A stretch of DNA of 50,597 nucleotides from a virus, in IMG/VR virus record IMGVR_UViG_3300009124_000027, positions 1 through 50,597 of that record. One strand, 5' to 3'. Position 1 is the stretch's first letter; the number at the start of each line of letters is the position of its first letter. This document shows positions 44,463 to 50,597 of this stretch, in pieces. The notes beneath the pieces are model-generated. The model was not told the origin of the DNA and did no database searches. It saw nothing but the letters and a program-made list of their open reading frames with translations. A program made the position numbers and the translations under genes.

Positions 44463-45437
44463 ATGTCTACTTTAAACGTAGGAACTATACAAACAACAGA
44501 AGGCGTAAAACTTCCATCAGTTGTCTCATCTGGAAGACCAGCAAATCCAACTCAAGGAGCTATTATCTTTAATAGCGATAAACAGAATTTAGAGTTATAT
44601 AATGGAACTGCTTGGACTACATTTGGAACCAATCAAACAGTTGCTGCTACTGGCGGATCGGTAACAACTGCAAACGGATATACTGTACATACATTTACTG
44701 GATCGGGAACATTTGCAGTAACTTCCCCTGGTTTTGTTCAATATTTAATTGTTGCTGGCGGTGGAGGTGGAGGAGCACACCACGGCGGTGGTGCTGGCGG
44801 TGGTGGAGTTATAGAAGGAATAGCAAAAGTAACTGCTGGGAATTATGCTATTGATGTTGGAACTGGTGGAGCTGGAGCTCCAGCATCAACTAGTGGCAGT
44901 AATCCAAACGGAACAAACGGACTGAATAGTTCTGCTTTTGGATATACTGCTATTGGTGGTGGATATGGAGGTTCATATCCAAAGGATGGAAACGCTGGTG
45001 GATCTGGTGGAGGAGCTTGCAATTGGTCTACTGGAGACTATGCTGGCGAATGTCAATGGAATCAAGGAAACTGGGGAGCATTTGGTGGCGGATCTACAAA
45101 TGTAGGAGGTGGCGGCGGGGGCGCTGGCACGGAAGGTGGATACAATACATCAAATAGTTATAGAAATGGTGGAGCTGGAAGATATATCGGATGGACTGGT
45201 GGAACTTATGGAGGCGGTGGCGGTGCTGGATCATATCCTGGATATGGAAATGAAGGTGCAGCAGGCACTGGTGGATCTGGTGGCGGTGGTGTTGGAGGAA
45301 ATGGTCCACATAATGCTGGACTTGCAGGTGGTAATGGATCTGCAAATACTGGAGGTGGAGGTGGAGGAACTGCCGACCTCTACAAAACTGGGGGAAATGG
45401 CGGATCTGGTATTGTAATTATTAGATACTTAGCATAA
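44463..45437 (+). CDS. Glycine-rich fibre/adhesin protein, copy 2
   Basis: This 324-aa paralogue has the same plan: MSTLNVGTIQTTEGVKLP, the fibre motif IIFNSDKQNLELYNGTAWT, the connector VHTFTGSGTFAVTSPGFVQYLIVAG, a glycine-rich body and the end NGGSGIVIIRY. The loops between glycine runs differ greatly from copy 1 and include two Cys (ACNW, GECQW) and aromatic residues, as expected if loops contact a receptor. It has a good Shine-Dalgarno (AGGAG, 44451-44455) and a late-promoter-like AATAAATA overlapping the stop of copy 1. Confidence 0.85.
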   Translation: MSTLNVGTIQTTEGVKLPSVVSSGRPANPTQGAIIFNSDKQNLELYNGTAWTTFGTNQTVAATGGSVTTANGYTVHTFTGSGTFAVTSPGFVQYLIVAGGGGGGAHHGGGAGGGGVIEGIAKVTAGNYAIDVGTGGAGAPASTSGSNPNGTNGLNSSAFGYTAIGGGYGGSYPKDGNAGGSGGGACNWSTGDYAGECQWNQGNWGAFGGGSTNVGGGGGGAGTEGGYNTSNSYRNGGAGRYIGWTGGTYGGGGGAGSYPGYGNEGAAGTGGSGGGGVGGNGPHNAGLAGGNGSANTGGGGGGTADLYKTGGNGGSGIVIIRYLA

Positions 45438-45448
45438 GGAGTAATTAA

Positions 45449-46561
45449 ATGTCTACATTAAATGTTGGAAAAGTTGTAGCAACTGGAGGTGGGGTAAGGA
45501 TTCCATCTGTTAATAGTTCAAATAGACCATCTACTCCTTTAGACGGAACTATTATTCACAATACTGATATTAATAATTTTGAATACTGGAACGGATCATC
45601 TTGGACAGCAATTGGTATTTCTTCCATTATTGCTAACGGTGGACAAGATACTTATGAATGGGGTGGATATAAAATTCATGCGTTTACTGGAACTGGAACT
45701 TTCACAGTAACAACTGGTGGATATATGGATGTTTTGTTAGTTGCTGGTGGTGGCGGTGGTGGATGTCACGTTCCTGGTGGAGGTGGTGCTGGTGGTGTTG
45801 TAATTAGACCAGGATTAAACGTTGCTGCTGGAACATATGCTATTAGTGTTGGAAATGGTGGTGTTAGATCATCTAATACAGGAAGTAACCCAACAGCATA
45901 TGTTGGTATGCCTAATGCCACGGTTGGTGGAGACACTACTGCCTTTGGTCTAACAGCAAAAGGTGGTGGATTTGGTGGTTCGTGGTCTCAGGATACTAGA
46001 TCCACCACTGGTGGATCATCTGGTGGTAGGAATGGATCACAAGCTCAGCCTGGGGCTCCAACACAACCATCTCAAGGTGGCGATTCTGGAACTTATGGTT
46101 TAGGAAACTGGGGAGAAAACGGACAATCTTTTCAATCTTCTAGGTATCCAGGTGGCGGAGGCGGTGGTGCTGGTTGTGCTGCTCAACAAGCATATGATAG
46201 CGATGATTGTGGTGATGGCGGTGATGGTATTAATTTGATTTCTATGTTTGGACCCAAGTATGGAGAAAATGGATGGTTCGCTGGTGGTGGCGGTGGCGGT
46301 TCCTGGGGTTTTGGATCCGTCAGATACAAACCAGGACTAGGAAGAGGATATCGCGGTAGAGGTGGTGGAGGTTATGGAGACTCTCCAAATGGTGCGGGAT
46401 CTGGTCCTAGTTTCAAAACAGGAAGTGGACAACCAACTGGTGGAGATGGTTATGCAAATACAGGTGGTGGCGGCGGAGGTGGTGGTGCTCGTGGAGGCGA
46501 TCCATCCCAAGGAGGAAATGGTGGTTCGGGAATTGTCCTAATCCGCTATGTTCAATTCTGA
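45449..46561 (+). CDS. Glycine-rich fibre/adhesin protein, copy 3
   Basis: The third paralogue has 370 aa: MSTLNVGKVVATGGGVRIP, the fibre motif IIHNTDINNFEYWNGSSWT, the connector IHAFTGTGTFTVTTGGYMDVLLV, a longer glycine-rich body and the end NGGSGIVLIRYVQF. The loops again differ from the other copies and include Cys pairs (GCAAQQAYDSDDCGDGG). AGGAG overlaps the previous stop codon (45437-45441), suggesting coupled translation with copy 2. The stop overlaps a late-promoter-like GATAAATA (46560-46567). Confidence 0.85.
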   Translation: MSTLNVGKVVATGGGVRIPSVNSSNRPSTPLDGTIIHNTDINNFEYWNGSSWTAIGISSIIANGGQDTYEWGGYKIHAFTGTGTFTVTTGGYMDVLLVAGGGGGGCHVPGGGGAGGVVIRPGLNVAAGTYAISVGNGGVRSSNTGSNPTAYVGMPNATVGGDTTAFGLTAKGGGFGGSWSQDTRSTTGGSSGGRNGSQAQPGAPTQPSQGGDSGTYGLGNWGENGQSFQSSRYPGGGGGGAGCAAQQAYDSDDCGDGGDGINLISMFGPKYGENGWFAGGGGGGSWGFGSVRYKPGLGRGYRGRGGGGYGDSPNGAGSGPSFKTGSGQPTGGDGYANTGGGGGGGGARGGDPSQGGNGGSGIVLIRYVQF

Positions 46562-46567
46562 TAAATA
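46560..46567 (+). promoter_or_regulatory. Late promoter GATAAATA before the 46600 gene
   Basis: GATAAATA overlaps the stop codon of adhesin copy 3 and lies 32 bases before the ATG at 46600, a spacing like that of other late promoters here. Confidence 0.6.
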
Positions 46568-46599
46568 AACATAACAAGGTATTTCATTAAATTAATCTC

Positions 46600-46974
46600 A
46601 TGGCACATTTTGCAAAATTAGACGCGGATAATAAAGTTATTCATGTCTGTGTTGTTGATAACGAAGTTTTAGTTGATACTGATGGTTCTGAGAGCGAGCA
46701 AAAAGGTATTGAATACCTGACAGAAATTTTCGGATATTCAAAGTGGAAGCAAACTTCATATAATGGAAACTTCAGAAAAAATTATGCTGGTCTTGATTAT
46801 ACATTTAATGAAAGACTAAACGCATTTATTCCACCACAACCATATCCTAGTTGGAAATTAGACGAAAATATTTGTCAGTGGATGACTCCAGTTCCATATC
46901 CAACTGACGGAGCAGCATATGTTTGGGATGAGTCAATTGTAAATTGGAAAAAGACTGGAGATTATCCTGTTTGA
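46600..46974 (+). CDS. Conserved phage protein (MAHFAKLD family), fibre region
   Basis: The 124-aa protein begins MAHFAKLDADNKVIHVCVVDNEVL and contains SESEQKGIEYL, KQTSYNGNFRKNYAG and PPQPYPSWKLDENICQWMTPVPYP. I recall this family as widespread in marine phages, often beside fibre genes, with no established function; a role as a fibre or capsid accessory is possible. The sequence has repeated beta hairpins and Trp-containing strands and no enzymatic motif. It is preceded by a late-promoter-like GATAAATA 33 bases upstream and followed closely by the oxygenase gene. Confidence 0.85.
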   Translation: MAHFAKLDADNKVIHVCVVDNEVLVDTDGSESEQKGIEYLTEIFGYSKWKQTSYNGNFRKNYAGLDYTFNERLNAFIPPQPYPSWKLDENICQWMTPVPYPTDGAAYVWDESIVNWKKTGDYPV

Positions 46975-46990
46975 TTTTTATTACTTTATA

Positions 46991-47596
46991 ATGAATTTTA
47001 TACACATAAGTGAGAATGCTATTTCTCACGAAACTTGCGATGAATTAATTTGCCTCTTTGAATTTAACAAACATCTTCAAGAACAAGGAAGTATAGTAAA
47101 AGAAGGCAATTCTATAGTTAATCTTAACTACAAAAAATCCACAGAAATATCGATAGATCAAAGTTTTCTATCAGATCCTCTTTGGTCTTTTTCTATAGGA
47201 AAAATATTAGATTCTTTATATAAAGAAGCAGATAGATACAAAGAAAATTTTTCAAACTACGAGGATGGAAAATCTATTCTGGGGTTAGACTCTCTTGATA
47301 GATGGAGTATTGATGATACCTTCAATTTTCAAAAATATAATCCAAATGATGCTTACTATTCATGGCACTGCGAAGTAGGGGGTTTAGAAACATCCAAAAG
47401 AATACTTGCGTGGATGATTTACTTGAATGATGTTGAGGATGGTGGAGGAACTGAATTCAAATTTCAGAATTATACATCAAAGGCACAAAAAGGAAAATTG
47501 TTAATTTGGCCAGCTTATTGGACTCATATGCACCGAGGAATACCCAGTAAAACTCAAGAAAAATATATCTTGACTGGGTGGTTTTCTTTCATATAA
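46991..47596 (+). CDS. 2-oxoglutarate/Fe(II)-dependent oxygenase
   Basis: The 201-aa protein ends in a double-stranded beta-helix core of the 2OG-Fe(II) dioxygenase type: FQKYNPNDAYYSWHCE with His126 and Glu128 in place of the usual HxD, RILAWMIYLNDVEDGGGTEF, GKLLIWPAYWTHMHRG with the distal His179/His181, and KYILTGWFSF as the 2-oxoglutarate end. Such enzymes hydroxylate proteins, nucleotides or small molecules; cyanophages often carry several, with unknown substrates. Its place between fibre and neck genes would fit modification of a virion protein, but that is inference. It is more A+T-rich than its neighbours. The stop overlaps a consensus late promoter. Confidence 0.88.
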   Translation: MNFIHISENAISHETCDELICLFEFNKHLQEQGSIVKEGNSIVNLNYKKSTEISIDQSFLSDPLWSFSIGKILDSLYKEADRYKENFSNYEDGKSILGLDSLDRWSIDDTFNFQKYNPNDAYYSWHCEVGGLETSKRILAWMIYLNDVEDGGGTEFKFQNYTSKAQKGKLLIWPAYWTHMHRGIPSKTQEKYILTGWFSFI

Positions 47597-47599
47597 ATA
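47592..47599 (+). promoter_or_regulatory. Late promoter TATAAATA before the 47628 gene
   Basis: An exact T4 consensus TATAAATA overlaps the oxygenase stop codon and lies 28 bases before the ATG at 47628. Confidence 0.7.
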
Positions 47600-47627
47600 A
47601 CCCTATACACAATTACATGTGATTACT

Positions 47628-47822
47628 ATGGACCCTTCAGCACTTAAGCAAAACTTCGAAGAGCAAATTGCTCAAACAGAAAAGCAAATCAAAGAACTAG
47701 AAGAAAACCTCGTCAAGGCAAAAGAGTATAAGATCAAACTACAAGGTGGTCTTGAAACTCTAGGACTTCTAGAATCGGAAGAACCAATCGCACCTGGAGC
47801 GCCAGACGCGCCAGAAGAATAA
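47628..47822 (+). CDS. Small coiled-coil protein (64 aa)
   Basis: ATG 47628 gives 64 aa; an in-frame GTG at 47619 would add three residues. Most of the protein is a coiled coil (FEEQIAQTEKQIKELEENLVKAKEY) followed by KIKLQGGLETLGLLE and an acidic Pro/Ala tail (PIAPGAPDAPEE). A short protein of this type (coiled coil plus GGLETLxLLE) recurs, as I recall, before the neck genes of cyanomyoviruses; no function is known to me. The consensus late promoter TATAAATA lies at 47592-47599 and a terminator follows. Confidence 0.82.
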   Translation: MDPSALKQNFEEQIAQTEKQIKELEENLVKAKEYKIKLQGGLETLGLLESEEPIAPGAPDAPEE

Positions 47823-47828
47823 ATACTA

Positions 47829-47865
47829 AATCCCTTCTTCCTAAATAGGTAAGAAGGGATTTTTT
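47829..47865 (+). terminator. Terminator after the 47628 gene, with a late promoter in its loop
   Basis: AATCCCTTCTT (47829-47839) and AAGAAGGGATT (47851-47861) form a perfect 11-bp stem and are followed by a T-run. The 11-base loop contains the late promoter CTAAATA. The ATG of gp13 follows at 47873. Confidence 0.85.
47841..47847 (+). promoter_or_regulatory. Late promoter CTAAATA of gp13, inside a terminator loop
   Basis: CTAAATA lies in the loop of the terminator hairpin, 26 bases before the gp13 ATG. Transcription from it would begin in the right arm, so its RNA lacks the left arm and cannot form the terminator. Confidence 0.6.
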
Positions 47866-47872
47866 GTGTGTA

Positions 47873-48673
47873 ATGGCATCTCCAAGTTCTAGAGCTGAAC
47901 TCATCACATATTGTAAGAGGCAGCTTGGTGAGCCTGTCCTCCAAGTTAATATTGACGACGAGCAGGTCAATAATGTTATCGACGATACCATCCAGTTCTT
48001 CCAAGAGAACTGCTACAATGGTATGGAGAGAGCATACCTAAGACACAAAATCAATGCTGATGATCTAACAAGATTTGATGGTGAAGATACTACATCATCT
48101 GGAACTACTAACTGGGAAGAGGCGACAAATTACATTCCCATTCCAGATCATGTTGTAGGTGTCACCAGAGTATTTGGTCTAGTCAGCAACTCAATCCGTT
48201 CTAATCTTTTTGGTGTTGAGTATCAGTTGTTCCTAAACGACTTATATGCGTTCGGATCACTTGATATCCTCAACTACTATATGAATAAGCAGTATCTAGA
48301 AACTTTAGATATGGTCCTCAACAATGGATCATTCCAGCAGTTCAGATACACAATGCGTCGTGATCGTTTGTATCTTGATATCAATAAGTCGTTCCTCAAA
48401 GAGGATACCTGGCTCTTGATTGAAGCACACCGTCTCATCGATCCCAATGATGCGACTGAGATGTATAATGATATGTTTGTCAAGAGATATGCTACTTCTC
48501 TTATGAAGAAGCAGTGGGGTATGAACTTAATTAAGTATAACAATGTTCAACTGCCTGGTGGTATTACCCTCAACGGCAGAGAACTATACACAGACGCACT
48601 GGCAGAAATTGAGAAAATCGAATCAGAAGTTCTCAGCAAGTATGCTATTCCACCTATGGATATGATCGGATAA
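47873..48673 (+). CDS. 13: Neck protein gp13
   Basis: ATG 47873 gives 266 aa starting MASPSSRAELITYCKRQLGEPVL, the usual N-terminus of cyanophage gp13; a TTG at 47864 would add three residues. Typical features follow: DDEQVNNVIDDTIQFFQENCYNGMERAYL, the ITVTRVF-like GVTRVFGL, DLYAFGSLDILNYYMNKQYLE, and a C-terminal KKQWGMNLIKYNNVQLPGGITLNG. gp13 and gp14 form the neck collar that closes the filled head and accepts the tail. T4 gp13 is 309 aa. The next gene, gp14, starts one base after the stop. A late promoter in the loop of the preceding terminator probably drives it. Confidence 0.92.
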   Translation: MASPSSRAELITYCKRQLGEPVLQVNIDDEQVNNVIDDTIQFFQENCYNGMERAYLRHKINADDLTRFDGEDTTSSGTTNWEEATNYIPIPDHVVGVTRVFGLVSNSIRSNLFGVEYQLFLNDLYAFGSLDILNYYMNKQYLETLDMVLNNGSFQQFRYTMRRDRLYLDINKSFLKEDTWLLIEAHRLIDPNDATEMYNDMFVKRYATSLMKKQWGMNLIKYNNVQLPGGITLNGRELYTDALAEIEKIESEVLSKYAIPPMDMIG

Positions 48674-48674
48674 G

Positions 48675-49808
48675 ATGCCTACTAGTCCTTATTTTCCAAC
48701 ATACTACCAGGGAGATTCTGGAGAGCAAAACCTCTACCAAGATCTAGTTGACGAGCAAATTAAATTGTTCGGAACAGATATTTATTATCTGCCCAGAACT
48801 ATGCTTCAAGATAATACACTTGAAGAGGTAAGATATTCGAAGTATAAAGAGCAGTTCCAAATAGAAATGCTCCTCCAGAATGTAACTGGATTTGCTGACG
48901 GAGCAGAGTTTGTCAGTAAGTTTGGTTTGAGAATTACAGACGAGGTTATATTCCGTGTCTCAACTAGACGTTGGGATCAGGTAGTAGCTGCAGAACAACC
49001 AACTCTAACTTATGATGGAAGACCTAATGAAGGAGACCTTCTTTACTTCCCACTAACACAAGATATTTACGAGATCAAATTTGTAGAGAAAGAAAGTCCT
49101 TTCTTCCAGTTTGGTAAGATTCAATTTTACATTCTAACATGTGAACTCTATGAACTCGGTAGCGATAGCTTTGAAACTGGTGTTGATGAGATTGATGACA
49201 TCGAACTAGAATTTGGCGCTGCCATCAAACTTGTTATGGATCCTGGTGGCACAGGAGCATTTGTTGTTGGTGAGGAAGTTGTTGGCGATGAGTTCCTTGC
49301 CAAAGCGACAGCAACTATCGATGTCAATACTAATGTTGTAGATAGCATCACGATTACTGATAGTGGATTGCATTACAATTCTGCATTACCACCCACAGTT
49401 ACAATCTCAGGAGGCGGAGGAAATGGTGCTACGGCGACTGCTTCAGTTAGCTCTACTGGTCTTGTTACTGGCATTCTCATCACAAATCCTGGCACTGGTT
49501 ATACTTCTGCGCCTACCGTTACCATTGACTACTCGCCAAAAGACAACAGAGCAGAAGTCAAGTCCTGGGATGCTGCTACCAGATCCTTACAGGTCATCAA
49601 CAGAACGGGAACATTCACTACCGCTGAAGTAATTACTGGTCAAACATCTGGTGCTAAGTGGAGTCCTGAGTCATATGACACTCTAAATAATACGAGCACT
49701 ACATACTACGCCCAGAATAGGGAGATTGAAGATAGTGCAGATGAGATCATTGACTGGACTGAGGGTAACCCGTTTGGTGAATATGGCAATTTTACAGGTA
49801 GCATCTAA
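48675..49808 (+). CDS. 14: Neck protein gp14 with inserted beta-repeat domain
   Basis: The N-terminal half (SPYFPTYYQGDSGEQNLYQDLVDEQIKLFGTDIYYLPR; FGLRITDEVIFRVSTRRW; GDLLYFPLTQDIYEIKFVE) has the pattern of T4-type gp14, and the gene lies between gp13 and gp15 as in T4. At 377 aa it is about 120 longer than T4 gp14. The excess, about residues 180-300, holds two GxxY repeats (SGLHYNSALPPTVTI; NPGTGYTSAPTVTIDY) like those in the giant baseplate and fibre proteins. The acidic Trp-containing C-terminus (IIDWTEGNPFGEYGNF) follows the insert. gp14 builds the neck with gp13. Its stop overlaps the gp15 start (TAATG). Confidence 0.9.
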   Translation: MPTSPYFPTYYQGDSGEQNLYQDLVDEQIKLFGTDIYYLPRTMLQDNTLEEVRYSKYKEQFQIEMLLQNVTGFADGAEFVSKFGLRITDEVIFRVSTRRWDQVVAAEQPTLTYDGRPNEGDLLYFPLTQDIYEIKFVEKESPFFQFGKIQFYILTCELYELGSDSFETGVDEIDDIELEFGAAIKLVMDPGGTGAFVVGEEVVGDEFLAKATATIDVNTNVVDSITITDSGLHYNSALPPTVTISGGGGNGATATASVSSTGLVTGILITNPGTGYTSAPTVTIDYSPKDNRAEVKSWDAATRSLQVINRTGTFTTAEVITGQTSGAKWSPESYDTLNNTSTTYYAQNREIEDSADEIIDWTEGNPFGEYGNFTGSI

Positions 49809-50597
49809 TGTTAGGTAATCATTTTTACAACCAGATTGTTCGCAAGAACATTATTGCGTTTGGTACGCTCTTCAATAACATTACAATGAAGAGCACTGAT
49901 CCTGACACAGGAGAAGTATTGGAAGAACAGAAAGTTCCTCTTGCATATGGACCCAAGCAGAAGTTTCTTGTTCGTCTAACTGATACTTCAGTATCAAAGG
50001 TATCCATCACCCTTCCTCGAATTTATTTCGAGATGACTAGCATTGATTACGATTCTTCCCGTAAGACATCACCAATTCAAAAATACAAAACAATTATTGA
50101 TGGTAATGGCGATGAGGTCAGAGTTCAATATGTTCCTGTTCCTTATAATATAGGGTTTGAGTTAGGAATTATTGCTAAGTCTCAAGACGATGCTTTACAA
50201 ATTCTAGAGCAGATTTTACCATACTTCCAACCATCTTTTTCATTAACTCTCAACATGATCCCAGACATGAATGAGAAGAGAGATGTTGCTATTGTTCTAA
50301 ACAACATTAGCAGTGAAGATGAGTGGGATGATAGTTTTATGCAGCGTAGGTATATTGCCTACACTCTAAACTTTACCGCCAAAACTTATCTCTACGGTCC
50401 TTACAGCACTTCTGATATTATCAGGAAGGCGATTATCCACGAAACTATTGGCGATTTAGATGTCAATAGAAGAACCGTCACGAGAACTTACACACCAAAA
50501 GCAGTTACAGATATCAACTCAGATGGTGTCATTGATGTCAATGATGATGTCCTGGTTGATGCTGGAGATGACTTTGGATTTAATGAAGGAATTGAAT
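49808..50597 (+). CDS. 15: Tail completion / sheath terminator gp15, cut by the window end
   Basis: The frame opens at ATG 49808 (one-base overlap with gp14) and is still open after 263 codons at the window end. MLGNHFYNQIVRKNIIAFGTLFNNI matches the T4 gp15 start MFGYFYNSSFRRYATLMGDLF, and LEQILPYFQPSFSLTLN matches its EQILPYFQPHF. It also has RDVAIVLNNISSEDEW and RRYIAYTLNFTAKTYLYGP. gp15 hexamers cap the finished tail and bind the head neck. Near residue 235 there is an EF-hand-like loop (DINSDGVIDVND) not expected in gp15. The C-terminus is outside the window. Confidence 0.92.
   Translation, partial: MLGNHFYNQIVRKNIIAFGTLFNNITMKSTDPDTGEVLEEQKVPLAYGPKQKFLVRLTDTSVSKVSITLPRIYFEMTSIDYDSSRKTSPIQKYKTIIDGNGDEVRVQYVPVPYNIGFELGIIAKSQDDALQILEQILPYFQPSFSLTLNMIPDMNEKRDVAIVLNNISSEDEWDDSFMQRRYIAYTLNFTAKTYLYGPYSTSDIIRKAIIHETIGDLDVNRRTVTRTYTPKAVTDINSDGVIDVNDDVLVDAGDDFGFNEGIE

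Noticed and set aside
43730-45420. Glycine-rich tandem repeats as a CRISPR-like or satellite array
   Set aside because: The repetition is codon-level (GGT/GGA/GGC runs) within intact reading frames; there are no regular spacers.

Overview
The window looks like part of the genome of a T4-like myovirus that infects marine Synechococcus or Prochlorococcus (a cyanomyovirus). The reasons are a run of recognisable T4-type baseplate and neck genes (gp25, gp6, gp8, gp13, gp14, gp15), T4-type late promoters (TATAAATA, CTAAATA), and several small proteins that, from memory, recur mainly in cyanophages. Every gene called is on the + strand and gaps are short. No host-metabolism gene such as psbA, tRNA gene, insertion sequence or CRISPR array is visible.

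Region 1 (1-3600) is an accessory block of about 13 small genes of 50-140 codons. Most are of unknown function. They include two KTSC-like proteins and an orphan HicA-like toxin. By eye 960-3600 is clearly richer in G+C than the rest. Several of these genes have their own promoter, with a -10 hexamer placed so that the predicted transcript begins at or within a base or two of the start codon, so they look leaderless. Four carry a shared TGTCCAC element 35-37 bases upstream of the -10. A terminator and a free-standing HNH homing endonuclease (3755-4123) close the block.

Region 2 (4182-8773) is the central baseplate: a coiled-coil protein with an unusual overlapping ORF, a 384-aa virion protein, a PAAR spike tip, a small basic protein, gp25 and gp6. 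Region 3 (8779-43452) holds four enormous virion genes (3467, 2822, 1334 and 3031 aa) with gp8 and two small genes between them. The giants are mosaics of short beta-rich repeats (GSGY-type) and of larger modules shared between genes: a YHYH domain, a Cys-Arg-Arg-Asp helical module, a pectin-lyase-like beta-helix and a cupredoxin-like domain. They are probably the outer baseplate and fibres.

Region 4 (43453-46561) has three tandem paralogues of a glycine-rich fibre or adhesin protein with a common N-terminal anchor, probably receptor-binding tips. Region 5 (46600-50597) has a conserved phage protein, a 2-oxoglutarate/Fe(II) oxygenase, a small coiled-coil protein and the neck and tail-completion genes gp13, gp14 and gp15, the last cut off by the window end. 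Late promoters stand before most structural transcription units, often overlapping the previous stop codon; one sits in the loop of a terminator. No stretch over 300 bases lacks a gene; the longest gaps are about 213 bases (1959-2171) and 158 bases (3597-3754).
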